A stretch of DNA of 64,000 nt from Ophiobolus disseminans (GCA_010093685.1 MU006217.1:582911-646910); one strand, 5' to 3'; positions 44,451 to 56,671 are shown, counted from the first letter of the stretch. Notes: generated by a model not told the origin, from the sequence alone. Program-made: numbers and translations.

Positions 44451-45176
44451 AGAGGGGGAGAGAAAGGTTGCAGATTCGACTGATGTTTGCATTGGCATAG
44501 CCTACTTGTTACGCCAGAGACATACAATGCACAGCAAAGTTCACGGATAGAAGGAAGAGACAGTCAGCCTGAGGCGTATCCAACCCTCTACAACTCTATT
44601 TGCCGCAGAGCCTCATCGTCAGCCTCGTGCCATCCGGACACTCCGAGATGCGCAGCTAATAAATCCATCTTAATGCATAGGATCCATCATTATAGCTGAA
44701 ACTCGCTCAGGCGCATTAGTTACATGGCAGGATGAAGAAGCAATTCTGCCCATCCGCATGTCTGACCGGTGCGTGGAGTTTGACCGGACGAGGTGCAGCT
44801 TGGCTGCATATATCTCCTGCACAACGGCCTGAGCGCGTGGGTGAGAAGCGAGTGGGGAAAGAAGCAACATTCAGATGATCCATCTCGATAAGACATGTTG
44901 GTGTTTTAATTCCCAAATTAGAGTAAAAGTAGCTATACGTCAAGTGATGCAACATGACACCTTTTTTACGACTACAACAGACGATTATTATGGAAGTAAA
45001 CAAAGGGTATAACACCGAACAAAGCGACCGCCTAATAGCTGCCAAAGTCATGAAGCGTTTCAGGCCAGGGGTATTCTGCCGTCGGCCGTGTAACGTATTT
45101 GTGCTGAATATCGTAACAATAGCGTAGCGTCGTAAGGAAATAAGAAAATTCCAACTCCAGGGAAAACTAGCGTCGC
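44451..45176. other. Intergenic between convergent genes
   Basis: About 0.7 kb between the NAT9 stop and the stop of the zinc-cluster protein gene. Sequence between 44880 and 45130 is AT-rich, typical of a 3' UTR. No gene seen. Confidence 0.6.
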
Positions 45177-47934
45177 TCACGATGCATTCGGCAGCCAAAA
45201 CGACAGCAAGAACTCGCCCACCAGTCGTGATGAGTATTGCGTCTGGTTTGCGCACGAGATGCTGACGCGTTGCTGTTGCCTCAAGTAATCCGCTGTGACT
45301 GTGTCAGTGATCTTCCATCCGACGGTGCCCGTGATGAGACTTACTGTTCTCCTTAACCAACTGCGCAACCTGCCTGACAAACTCCACGCTACTCCGGTCC
45401 CCGAACCCTGCCTCCTTCTCCCAGTCATGATCCGCATTCACCAGCGGGTTGTGCTTGCGATTGTACTTCCAGCGGAAGATCTGCTGCACGAAGAGCATGC
45501 GTGTGTCGATTTCTCGGCATGCGATGTCTGCCTGGCCTTGTGCGTCTCTCTGGTCTGCTCCCTCGGTGGTGGCCTTGGTGCTCATGACTAAGTGAATAGT
45601 TTTCTGCTGGTCCTCGAGCGCCATACACATTCCAAGCACGGCAACGAAGGCAGCAAGCCACTTGTCGCACCCCTTTGATGACTTGAAGATTTGCTGCAGC
45701 TTGTTGAGCACGGTAGTTTGGATTGTGCGTTGGAGGCGCGAGAAGAAGTATTTGAGTTGGCGATTTGTCATGCGGGGAGAAGTGAAGTTGTCGGCATACG
45801 CGTGAAGGCCGGCGTAGGAGTGCATTCGTTGCAAGGTAGTGTGTTTGCCTTCTTCGGCGATAGTAAGTGTGTGCGACATTATGAATGTTACGACTATGAG
45901 GCGAAACACTTCGCGCAGGAGTTTTCTCTGCTCTTCTGTTAGTGTCTAGCTTAGGAGAAGTAGAATGTATATGAACCTCATCGTCATTCTTCGGCTTCAC
46001 GCGTGTCATGAGCTTGAAGAGCTTTTGCTGAAAGTCGTTGTTGTCTTCCATCCAACATAGCTCACCAAAGGCGTCCAGATGATTGTCGACAATCTCGGTG
46101 ATATACTTGTCGTACGTCTTTTCTTCGTTGTGGTTGATGTGCACCATGCCAAGCGCCGGGCTTTGCTTCTTGATTGCGATCCTTTTGTTCGTGTGAGGAT
46201 CTGTGACATATTGTATTTGTACCAGGAGCTCGTTCCCTCGGGGTACGAACTCGTAGACCTTAACAGGAATGCGAGGCATGTTGTGTCCACCACAAGTCAT
46301 ATAGACCGTGAACTCGACATTGCCCCACTGGTGGATATATTGCGACACAAAATGCTTGAGATGTGAGTCTTCGTGCATCTGGGTGACGAGTCCGGGCAAA
46401 AAGTAGTGAGCCAGCTCGACTAGCTTGATACGAATACAACCCAAGCCACAATCAGCATTTGGACGTTGGGATCTTTTCAAGCACCGTTCACAGATGTCTC
46501 CGGGACCACACTTGTCTCTTTGAAGCACACAGTGCCAACATGCTGCGATCTTTCGCATGTCGTGAGCTGCTTTAGCGACCTCGGGCTCAAGGTGCGTTCC
46601 GAGCGCTCTGCCACCGTTCTTGCCCAGATTCCTCGCGGCGGCGGCGGCAGCTGTCTCGAGCTCAGGTGCGGCCTCAAAAGTTACTTCTGGGACGTTCCTG
46701 ACCGGTGCATAGTTCATCTGGATTGTGGCGCTCGGCATTGGTAGCGTTTGGTCGAACTGCTGCATCGGAAATGGATCACGGAACATACCAGAGTCTGACT
46801 GTTGGTATGAAAACGTGCCGTCGGAACTAGGACTTCCTGCAGATGGGCTTATTGCATGTTGGTATGGTGATCTTGGGTACTGTCCAATGGAGGAATTTCC
46901 CGGTGATGACGGTGGGTGTCGGTGCTCAGTGATGTAGTTATCTGTAAACAAAGATGACGAAGCATCATAGTTGACAAAGTTTTGCTGATCTGGAGGTGGT
47001 GATGGCCGAGTTATTTGCATCTCGACTGGGCTAACATGGTGCATATGAGCGTGAGTCGAAGGGATGTTGATCTGTGGACGGTGGGGCAGCTGCTGTGCCA
47101 TGTTGAAAAAATGCTCCTGGCGAGGGGGTTCCTGCTCACTCGGCGAGATGAGGTACTGAGGGTCCGTGAAGTTCATCCTCCAATCGTTCAAGTAATCTCC
47201 ATAGTTGATAGGATCAGTCACGGCGTCGAAAATGACACCACCCGTCCGCGGGGTCATAGAGGACCTCGATGGCCCTTGACCGTTCCATGGATCATGTTGG
47301 GACGATTGAGTCGTGTAGTTCGGGTGGAAAGCTTGGTGATGAGGCTGTGTCATGTGGGCATGGTGTGGTTGTGAATACTGCCCATTGTATGGCTGTTGGT
47401 ACTGTTGCGCTTGTGACGCCAGCGTCGCATTGAGGGCTGCTTGCACGGCTGTGGGCGTTAGCACAAACTTTCAATTAATTTAATCAACATACCATGCTCA
47501 GCTATCGTGCCTTGGGGCGTGAGAAACATGCTGGTATCCACTGCTGGAATGGCATTGTGAGACACCTGAGTGGACATGTTGACTGGGTTTTGATGATAGA
47601 ATGTGCGCATTGACTCGGAGTCTAGCATCTCGACCTCGAAAGATTCGCCGTCTGGAGTCCTTACAGAGGTGGGTGAATCGGAGAGACTGCCATTGTCCCA
47701 AAGCATGTGATCAGGTGGTTGATCTCGAGGCGGCTCTGGTGGTCGTGACGGGTTGCGATATATGGGCGGCGTGGTCGTGAGGGGGATGGGTGAATGTCCA
47801 GTGTGGTTGATCAGGGAGTCGGTCGGCGTCTTCTCTCTTCCAGTGTCATGTTGGCCGAACGCAAACGCGTAGGGGTCAGGGAAGAGGTGTTGTTGTTGCT
47901 GGGCGTGCTGGTATGGTGGATAGAACGTGGACAT
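45177..47934 (-). CDS. Large regulator with internal Zn2Cys6-like motif
   Basis: Four exons (47934-47493, 47448-45977, 45927-45345, 45298-45177) give 872 aa. The first half is Gln/Pro/Ser/His-rich and probably disordered (QHAQQQQHLF; QAQQYQQPYNGQYSQPHHAH). A cysteine cluster near residue 430 reads CWHCVLQRDKC, then GPGDICERC, then a last cysteine in NADCGLGC, the CX2CX6CX5CX2C...C spacing of a fungal zinc binuclear cluster, but internal. The C-terminal half is a conserved-looking alpha-rich region (VEFTVYMTCGGHNMPRIPVK; MTNRQLKYFFSRLQRTIQTT). The third exon border is the least certain: donor GTTCAT at 45976 is weak, though the acceptor GCAG and 49 nt length keep frame. Probably a nuclear transcription regulator; targets unknown. 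Confidence 0.8.
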
Positions 47935-49626
47935 GGCGCGCAAATGGCCGCTGGGGGCGGCCGAGCAAGACTAAGAACCCTCAAACCCTGCACAGTCACG
48001 GCTCGTAGAATGCCTTGGGAAGTGATGCGCCCGCGCTCGATCCACCGACTGGGCGCCGTGAGGTCGCAAAGAGAAACGGCTCGTATCCGCCCAAGTTGGA
48101 ACTCAGAGATTTGCGCAACAACGAACAACGCGCGATAGGTTCCGACCAGAGCGAGGACCTTCGACAAGGCTCGAGGAAGGGCGCGCAAGAAGAGTCTGAT
48201 CCAGAGCAAGCTGAAGTCAGAAGTTCAGATGGCGATTAGTGCCGCAGGTAACGGGTGCATCTTACTCTGCCCCGCGAGGACCGGTGAACAAGCCCCCGGC
48301 AAATGTAACTATTGGCTAGCCGCATACACCTGCACAGCATTCGGCTCACACCAAACCACAACATATTGGGAGCTGCAAATCACCATGTGTTTGACGTCGA
48401 ATGCAGAGGCGGACCCGACCGTTGCAAGCCCCATGAGCGCATCCGGCTGCTTCTCTGACCTCTGTTTCGAGAGGTTCTGCTGCAGTGTGCTGAGCGTCTT
48501 GAATGCCTCAGGCTGTCGAGGCGCTGCGAGATGCACTGCGCCACGGTCGCTAAGCCGACTTCATCAAAAAGCGGTGTTTGCGAGACGAATGGCACGTCGC
48601 ACAGCTGGTGATGAAGGGAGGAGAAAGCACGAGGTGGTTTCTAGTGCGGCTCTGCTGTGTTGACCGGTTGGAGATCATGACAGCACATTTGGCGAGTCGC
48701 AAGGGATGTGACATCCGTCGAGACGCTCAAGCCAATGGTTTGCTACCGCAATGCGCGACATGTATTGTTCCTTTCCGTCAATGGCAGGAGCCCGCATCAT
48801 GGAGATGAAATTGGCCGGCTGCGTCGTTGTTACATGCCAGCGCACGATTGAGGCGAAGCGGAATCTGAGGCGGTTGCCGCGGGGTGGACAAAACATCCGA
48901 GTAAGATTCGACGCAGCCACAATCGTAGTCTCATTCATAGTAGGAGGCTCTTTCTGCTGCCAGTTAGTGGTATGTTGTGTTGGTGAGTAGCAAAGGTAGA
49001 CTTCGGGCTGGCGGGTGGCAGACTCCTCAAAAGCCATCTGATGTTCCTGACCGCCAGTTGTGTTTCTGCCTCGCGGCGCGCCAGACTCAACGCGCATATG
49101 GCGACTCCTTCCTACATCAGGCAGCAACAATTGTACTGCCGCTTAAACCTGCTAGATTGTTTGTCGCAATCGGTATCATTTCGCTGGTGTCAATGTAACT
49201 CTTAGTTTTACCTAGGTACTGCTAATGCAACGATCTCAACTATGTTGTACGATTACCTTGGCAGAGTATGCGTCATGGGTCTATCAGTGTATACCTCCTG
49301 GCACACGAACCTCGACGTGATATCTTGTTGTTTCTGCCCATGCTCAAGTGAGATCATCTGTTCGTAAAATTGGGCTACTACTTTCCAAGGCTGTTAGTCA
49401 CCCCGAGAACTCCGCTCAGCGTCTCGCCAATCACGGAATGCAGCTAGCGCTCGGAATTTTCTGTGTTCACTTCCGGACTAACCCTCGGAATATTACAATA
49501 TTCATTGCTGGAAAGAACCGCAACCGAAGGTAACCCACCTGGTAACTCAAAGTCTCCTAAAGTTGTAAGCATGTTACGGAGAAACGGCAAGCCAAGGTTC
49601 GTGGCGGACTGAAAACGTCTTGTCCA
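47935..49626. other. Intergenic, divergent promoter region of two regulators
   Basis: A 1.7 kb spacer between the divergent zinc-cluster genes. Frames of 60-150 codons occur on both strands (for example around 48229-48663 and 48675-49130) without domains or splice support. I see no gene. Confidence 0.5.
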
Positions 49627-51976
49627 ATGTTAATCGAGAACAGATCATGCGAACCCTGTCGTATATCGAAAATCAAGTGTGATCACGCAGAACCGACTTG
49701 TGCGAAATGCGTGGCGCGTGGCATGGTCGAGCAATGCTTCTACCATCCCAATCCCATGACAAAGCCTGCGGGTACACCTCGCAAAAAACCAGAACGACGC
49801 CGGGCACGAGACTTAGGGAGACTGACGTCCCTAACTTTGAGTCCCCCGACTTTAAGAAATGATATCAACGGTGGCGGCTGCTCTGCTACTCCATGGCCTA
49901 CACCACCGACATCTAGTTCAAGGACGACAAAAGCCGGCGCTGATCCTGCCAGGAGTTTCTATTTGGGCTCTACAAGCTATGCTAGTGTTTTCACCGAAGA
50001 TCGTCCATTGCCGGACACCTTACACCAACAGCCAGCCGAAAGGATGAGCTTGACGCCTTCTTCAACGCTCAGCAGCAAACCCGGTACTCGCTTTTGCCAA
50101 ATGGGCATGGGCAACTCCGTTATATCAAGACTGGCACCTTTCTCGTTCTACGAAGAGTCTTTGAAGATGTACCTCGAAGAATGCATAGCCACGCCGTATA
50201 TTGGGCCTTTGATACTATCGCTCCTGCCCCAGTTGCGGGAAGATCTACAGCAACTCACGAACCCTGAGAATGACATATCTCACATGTATAGTGAGCTGAC
50301 GAAGAACACTGCTAAACCTCTCAAGGTCCCTTCGACTATGCTTCCATCCGAATTCCATACATTGTTGACTGGCCAAAACTTGCGATGGGAAACTTTGGGA
50401 TTAGTATTGGTTATTGCTGCCAACAACGCGCAGTTCACGTCGCCTTCAGATCCCATCTTTGACTTCGAAGACGGCAGAACTGTTGACAAGGATGAGTTAG
50501 TCGAAGACATTCTTCAAGCAGCTAATGACTGCATCACGCTCTGTCAAGTACATGGGGCTGTCAACGATGTAATGGCATGGTTGGTGTATGGTAACATGCA
50601 TGTCATCAGCAGCTGCTATGGAGATAACTGTGCGTACAAGCTATCGAGTTTTGTGCATTATTGACATATCATAGACCATGGTACATGGCGACGATTAGGT
50701 GATTCCATCTCGTCCTTGTATGCTACAGGTACGCAGTAAACGTAAGACCTATATGTGCGATAACACTGACTTTGCTCGGTCGACAGGTATGCATTGCGAA
50801 GAAAATGTGCACCACGAACCTTCATTCCTTCGCGAAGCTCGACGAAGACACCATGCTGTAACATACCGGTCAGACAAAACACTTGCCACTTTCCTTGGGA
50901 GACCGCCTATGATGGCGTGGCGATACAGTGACCGCAGACAACCACTCGATATTAGCGATGAGATCCTTGCGGCCGATGATCCCGAGGTACTGAATCAGGC
51001 TATCCTGAGGCTAGACAGTGCAGGATGGTAAGAAGCTCCATATACGAACTAAGTGTAAGACAAACACTGATATAGCACCTATAACCTAAAGGAACACCGA
51101 GGGCAATATTTGCTCTGCTTCTGTTATCAGACTCCGCTGCCAACATGCCGTGTATAAAGAACGTCTACTGGAGCAATCGCTAGCTGGTGAGAAGGATGGC
51201 AATGTCATTCGCAACCTTCAGTTGGTCCCCTACACCCTAGCTACATGAAGAGATTTACTGATAATTCTAGATCTATAGCATTAGATTGTACCCAATTTTG
51301 GGAATCTCTCCCAGCACACATGCGATACGATTGCTACACCGAGGAAGAAGCGTGGGTAGGCCTAGGACCTAGAATCGCGATACGGCTGTTCTCTTCATAC
51401 ATGGACTATTTACAGACGCACGCGCAAATCCAGAGGATGCTACACCGACTGACGCAAGAGGCTCTTCCAGCACTACTAGAGGTATCGCTCAAGCTTCTCT
51501 CGACCTCATTGGTTGTGACCAAACCCAACAACGGTGGTTACGAAACCCGACGACACTTCGCAATCATCATACTGTTCTGCTGTTTCCCCGCTGCTGGCGT
51601 TTTGGCACTTGAACTTCGGCGTTGTACACTCGAGGGCAAGACACTTCCAAGCACGGTGTCACGCGCCGACGTCATACGCAATCTCTCGGTTCTCACATCA
51701 AGTCTCGAGTGGATGGTTCTTCCCGGTGACGGCGGCAACCACAAGCTTTGCAGCGAGCTCAACAAAATGCTTGCCTTGGTGTTGGACGAGGTACTCAACT
51801 ACCAGCCAGCTGTACCCAATGAGCAGAATGGAGATATCGATTTCTTGGCCGCATCTGGGAATGGCTTCTTCGATTTGCCACTGGTCGACGGCCTGGAGCC
51901 GATCCCGACTGAAGCTGAGGACTTCTTATATTGGCTGGATAATGCGACGTCAAGTAACAACGTGAGTCTGTTCTAG
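49627..51976 (+). CDS. Zn2Cys6 fungal transcription factor
   Basis: Five exons (49627-50629, 50675-50728, 50787-51027, 51092-51220, 51271-51976) give about 710 aa. The DNA-binding binuclear cluster is at the very N-terminus: Cys8, 11, 18, 25, 28 and 37 (CEPCRISKIKCDHAEPTC, then AKC and EQC), followed by a basic linker (KKPERRRARDLGR). The middle region starting near residue 180 (FSFYEESLKMYLEECIATPY) and the later blocks (LATFLGRPPMMAWRYSDRRQ; YWESLP-like FWESLPAHMRYD) match the fungal-specific transcription factor domain. Donors are GTGCGT, GTACGC, GTAAGA and a weak GTTGGT. The end is slightly uncertain because a GTGAGT lies 5 codons before the stop. Target genes are unknown; the 2OG oxygenase at 53.5 kb is a nearby candidate. 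Confidence 0.88.
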
Positions 51977-52280
51977 GTGTGAGGACAGACAAGCTGGTGT
52001 CTCGAGTACAAATTCTTGAGCGAAGCGAGGGGCACATAGAGCATAATAAATTGGGGGAAAGGCAGTACACCAACTGCTAAACTACGCTTCTAGGCACAGC
52101 AGATCGGTAGCTAATCACATGTATATACGGGAAAGCGTGATTGGAACGTAAGCTGACGGCGAATCAGTCTAGTATCTTCATTCTAACCGACTACCCCATT
52201 GAGACCCGTCAAACTCCACCCAACTCCTAGCAAACCCAATCTTTCCCTAATCCAATTCCGCACAACGACACTAATCGCAT
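51977..52280. other. Intergenic between convergent genes
   Basis: About 300 bp; nothing recognised. Confidence 0.5.
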
Positions 52281-52591
52281 TTAGAGCGTTGAAAAGTACG
52301 CAGCACGCGCAGCATGTTTTATTTCTTTTGCTTGGGCTTCTTTCTCCGCTCGATTGTTTGAATGCGTTGGCGATGACTCAGATGCTAAAATGACGATCAG
52401 TTTTTATGTATGACATAACAGGAGTGGGATTGAAACGTACATCCGCGGTTGAACACCTTGTTCAAAATGCTCTTGGAGGTAGACTTTGTTGATAAGAGAG
52501 ACCGCGTGTCTAAGGCAGTGTATGGTGGTGGTGGGTTGCTTGTTGAAGCGCGAGGGGGTGAGGAGGACGTGGGGTGTGAGGTGGATGGCAT
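52281..52591 (-). CDS. Small hypothetical protein, 84 aa
   Basis: Exons 52591-52441 and 52384-52281 join across a 56 nt intron (donor GTACGT, acceptor TTTTAG) in frame to 84 aa. The N-terminal half is Ser/Pro/Thr-rich (MPSTSHPTSSSPPRASTSNP; PPPPYTALDTRSLLSTKSTS). The C-terminal half is a charged amphipathic helix (NNRAEKEAQAKEIKHAARAA, ending YFSTL). The clean splice sites and the compositional switch support a real gene. No family is recognised. The reading frame is open upstream of the chosen ATG for about 30 codons, so a longer first exon is possible. Confidence 0.55.
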
Positions 52592-53492
52592 TTTTGTGGA
52601 AGGTTGTGATTCGGGAAGAAAAGATGTAGTTATAGCTGTCTTGAAATTGTTGTAGTAAAGCTGCTTGTGCTACTGCTACCTCCTCACACAAACCCCTCGT
52701 CCATCTTATACACCTCCAACCTCCCTCATAACTCCGCAAATCCTCCGCCACACCCACCGATAAATGTGCCTGCGCCATCCTTCGGAGTGAAATTGACTGG
52801 AACGACATCGACTCAGGCACCTCAATGGAAGCGAAGCTCAAGGCAACAACGCCATGTTCGTCTAGTCGTAAGCATGGCTATGTCGATCTTACGAATTTGT
52901 TCAGGGTACAAGTTCAGGCCTCCAATGCCGACGTGCATAAATCCGATCAAGCAAATACGCGGCTCGGAGATAATGTGAGAGAGAGGCTTGTTTGATGCAT
53001 GGGTTCGGCGTTCAGTCATTGTGTCTATGACTGGTAATGCGGGTGAGGAGCTGGGACTATCGGACTCGGAGTAAACCCAGTCATCCCGTTGTGACAAAAG
53101 GTAAACGCTTATCCCGACGATTTCTCTGCAAATTCCAAGCCTATACCCTATTTGTAGAACGCTATGTCATGAGCTAGACAATCCTGTAGTGGAGAAAAGG
53201 AAGAAGTGATGAACGTGGGAGTTGTTGCGAATCTAACGCCACCCCAACCTCATTGAACTATTCCGAAAACTTGAGCGTCACAATCAAAGGTCAAGAAGTC
53301 TATGTCAGAGCAAGAGGCGTACATTCTGATGAGGAAAATGGTACGAAGTATAATAGCACCATGTAAACTAGGCGGTAAGAAAGAGTTAACATACATGTTC
53401 GCTTCATACTTCAGCAGCCCAAATAAGCCCAGAAAATCTCGAGGTCTGTTGAAATATCCTACAATCCAAGACCACAGCAACCTCAACCCACC
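52592..53492 (-). other. Possible coding sequence or relic, unresolved
   Basis: On the minus strand a 91-codon frame starts at 53097 (MSQRDDWVYSESDSPSSSPA; ICLIGFMHVGIGGLNLYPEQ) and breaks after a GTAAGA. The next downstream frame, over about 52840-52600, also reads as protein (EHGVVALSFASIEVPESMSF). The only in-frame join is a 31 nt intron, shorter than others in the window. This may be a real small gene, an undetected exon of the 84-aa gene, or a degraded gene. The 53.1-53.5 kb part holds nothing recognisable. Confidence 0.25.
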
Positions 53493-54636
53493 TCAATACC
53501 CAGTCGCACCCTTCTTCCTTCCCTCCTCTCCATCAATATGCGTCGTCCGATCAATATCTAACCTCTTCTGAAAATACTCGCCCACCACAAACTCCTCATA
53601 CACCTCGCCCTCCCTCCTCAAATGCTCCAGCACACTAACCTTCGCATCCTCATTCGGGCTAAAGAAGAAGGGCATGCTATACCTTTCCTCGCCGCCAATA
53701 TTCCTCACGCGATGGACGGTAGATCGCCACGTACCGCCCGTAACGAGCTTGAGGAAGTCCGCGATGTTAACGACGAACGTGTTGGGCTGGGAGTGCACGG
53801 GGATCCATATGGCGTTTCCGTTGAGGACTTCGAGTGCGGGATAGGCGGTTTTACTTTGGCATACGAGCGTGAACCAGCAGAAGTCTGTATGTGCGCCGAT
53901 GCCGACGTCGGATTCCATTTCTTGGGGCGGGTAGTGCACGGCGCGGATGTTGGTCATTGGGTGTGTTGTGATGCTGTCAAAGTGGTCTTCTGGAAGGTCG
54001 AGTGCCAATGCGAAGATGTGGAGCATACGTTTGCTGAAGTCGTACATGGCGTTATAGTAGTGATATATGGCGGGTCGCCAGAAGAGTGAATCGGGATGCT
54101 TGGGCCATTGGTTGCGTGGTTCGGCGGTGGAAGGGGTTATTGGGCGGTTTTGCTCGGGGTCGGTGGCGTCTTCGCCCATTAGGAAACCTTCTTTGAGATC
54201 TGGAGTGGTTTAGTGTGGAGATATGAGATTGGAAAGGATGATACAAACCTCCTCTGGTACTCGGGTCCAGCTTTCCCTCAAGAAACGCTTCGTATCCCCT
54301 GAACTTTTCCGTCTTCTGGTTGTGCGTTTCCATCTTGACTTCGTTTGGTAGAGCAAAGTATCTCTTGAGCGCTTCAAACGTATCTTCCAAAATCTGTTCA
54401 TCCACGCCGTGATTCACGGCGTAGAAGAACCCAATGTCCCGACACGCGGAACCAACTTCCTTCGCTAGCTCTTTCCGATCCTCCAAATTGTTTGAGTATA
54501 TCCGTCGAAAGTCGATCTTCGGCACCTCGCTGAACGTTTCTTTTGCTACTTCGCCGGTTAAGACACGACGCCGTCCTGGTACTCCTCCATCGTGGTAGTG
54601 AACCCAAGTCTCTGTTTCTGTTTGTGTAGCGGACAT
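53493..54636 (-). CDS. 2-oxoglutarate/Fe(II)-dependent dioxygenase, isopenicillin-N-synthase-like
   Basis: Exons 54636-54249 and 54199-53493 (49 nt intron) give 364 aa from the ATG at 54636. An upstream in-frame ATG at 54732 would add 32 residues. The N-terminal DIOX_N-type region has VPKIDFRRIY and GSACRDIGFFYAVNHGVDEQ. The catalytic domain has the iron ligands His233, Asp235 (GIGAHTDFCWFTLV) and His292 (TWRSTVHRVRN), and the 2-oxoglutarate-binding RYS at 302-304 (RYSMPFFFSPN). All catalytic residues are present. The family oxidises small molecules such as flavonoids, gibberellins and peptides; the substrate here cannot be told. It lies 1.5 kb downstream of a Zn2Cys6 regulator, with the small 84-aa gene between. 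Confidence 0.93.
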
Positions 54637-56100
54637 GTTGGTTGAGTTACTTGAGTACCAACTGTTAAAAGTTTGAGGAAGACAGGATATTTCAGCAAAG
54701 TCGCGGACAAAAGGAGGAGAGGGAGAAGACACAGCAACAGGATATGGGAGCTCCCGGTACCTATTGCCCTTTCAATTGCTCAGCTCCGTGGCGAAGGTAT
54801 ACCGTTCGCAGAAAAGAACGCCCGAGGGATTCCACGAACGAATATCTGTCCAACAGCGGTAAGACACGTCCAATAACCCGGGTCGTTGTAGCAGGACGGC
54901 AAGATTATAACTCCACGTTATTGGACGTTACTATCAAGGTACATGCCCTATGGTTCGGAAGAGGGCACATGGAAGGTAAGTTTGCCGCTGATCGCCGGGC
55001 GTGGTTTGCATGCTTACGGTTCATGAGTGGAGTCAGCTACATCAACGTGCAGCCAAATCTTGAGCTTACGAAGTCAATTGGTGGAGTGATCTTCCTTCGG
55101 TAGAGATGAGATTGGTATAAGGAACAGGGTGTCGCAATCCATGACTAGCGACCTAATAAAGTCATGCAAAATGTCTCCTCTTCCCTTCACGCGGGCCATC
55201 GCCACCACAACCGTTCTGCCCATGGACTTGGAACTGCAGCGCCCTGTGACGTGTTTTTTTTGCTGGCGGCAAGTTGCCTGATTGGAGGTCCAGTGTGTCG
55301 GATACGGTGGGTTGTTCTCCGCATGCAGAACGCATGCAGTGGAAAGACGGGGGCATGCATATCGCGGCGCTTATCTCGGCATTTGAAGAGTTCGGTTACA
55401 CTTAAATGGTAGTCGGTATTTCAATTCAAACGTGTAGGTGTACTGCGGGCTAATGACCTCGGGAAGTACAGCGATGGATATGGGTGTCGTTTGGAGTAGG
55501 TAGGTTGCAGCGGCCCCACAGGAAAGCTCCAATGTGACCCCCGAGACTAGTGATTCGCTTACTTGCTACAGTTGGCTACGAAGAACACGCTTTGGAGTGA
55601 TATCAGGGGAAGTATGGTACCCGCGTTGTGTTCGACATGGGTGACAATGTGTACTTAAATTAGATGCCATTCTCTTGGTGGAGCGAATGCCTGATAGTAA
55701 GAACGCACTCATCCTAGTCGAGGGGTGCGTTGTGTCGCAGGCGCAATCTTTAGTATCAGCAATTGAAGGCATCACAAATCATTATGGCGTAGCTTGAGGA
55801 CGTAGACGCCACTGGACGAAAGATACGTGCGAAGACAGAATTCATAACAGGTAGTCACCAAGCCCTCCTTTCCGCCAGACCAGAGAGCTACCGCCAGAAG
55901 CAAAGTATTAGACCGCAATATTTCCGCCAACTCCTCCTTCGACTGGCGTTCTCCAAACGTAAGGGATATCGTGACCATTCAATAGGAATTTGATCCAAAG
56001 AGCCCAGGCCACACCAGCCATTGTAAAAAGGGTATCGTGCAGTACGTGTGTTCCATGAGGCCAGAGACCGGTATAACCATCCCGAGAGATTACTAACTGC
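54637..56100. other. Intergenic region with one suggestive short frame
   Basis: A 1.46 kb spacer with no clear gene. On the minus strand just beyond the DUF3602 stop, a frame is open from about 56095 to a stop at 55908-55910 and reads like membrane protein (ISRDGYTGLWPHGTHVLHDT; MAGVAWALWIKFLLNGHDIP). The ATG at 56021 would give 37 aa. Other frames are open over the same bases, so this may be chance. The 54.7-55.7 kb part holds nothing recognised. Confidence 0.4.
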
Positions 56101-56671
56101 TTACTTCTTGCCCAGCTTGTTCAAGAGCTCCTTGCCCTTCGCAAGAATTCCGCCTTCTTCGCGTTTGCCCTCTTCACTCTTGCGCTTCGCCTCAGCGCTC
56201 TTGCGCTTGACATCGCCGCTGTTGCGCTGGCCGTCTTTATCGATAATATTGGCGGCTCCTCCACGACCGTAGTGGGTAGGCCCCTTGGGCTCGGATACCT
56301 GAGCGGGCGCCTCGACGTCCTGAGCGGCGCGGGCCAGTTCTGGGCGCTCCGGATCGTTCTGTGCCATGTTGCCAGTTCCACCGCGACCGGTGGTGTATTT
56401 GCTCGACTTCAATGTGGGTGTGACGAGATCTTCTGGCTTCGATTGGTTGAGGGTCGGGTCATTTTTGGCGAGGTTGCCTGGTGCGTATTAGCAAACTGTA
56501 AGGCTTTATTCATGGTGTATGCGCATGTTGAAGCATCGGGATCAGCTATGCTGATCGCATGCGCAATAGCTGAGCACATCGAGAAAGGAATGTAATGTGC
56601 AGACATGGCTTACCGGCACCACCACGGCCATGCGAAAGCACGCGACTGTCCTGGGTAGGGCGAGTAGTCAT
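56101..56671 (-). CDS. DUF3602 / Par32-like small repeat protein
   Basis: Exons 56671-56614 and 56477-56101 (136 nt intron, donor GTAAGC) give 144 aa. Three copies of a GRGGxxN motif with an acidic follow-up are seen: SHGRGGAGNLAKND, TTGRGGTGNMAQND and HYGRGGAANIIDKD. This is the signature of the fungal DUF3602 family, which includes yeast Par32, a phosphoprotein that links TORC1 and Npr1 signalling to ammonium transporters. The C-terminal 50 residues are Lys/Glu-rich and helical (KRKSAEAKRKSEEGKREEGG). The first exon encodes MTTRPTQDSRVLSHGRGGA, so the first repeat is split by the intron. Confidence 0.9.

Noticed and set aside
45425..45976. Continuation of the zinc-cluster protein frame without splicing at 45976
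   Set aside because: The read-through sequence is low-complexity His/Arg/Thr and lacks similarity to the helical frame that resumes at 45927, which continues to a good donor and last exon.
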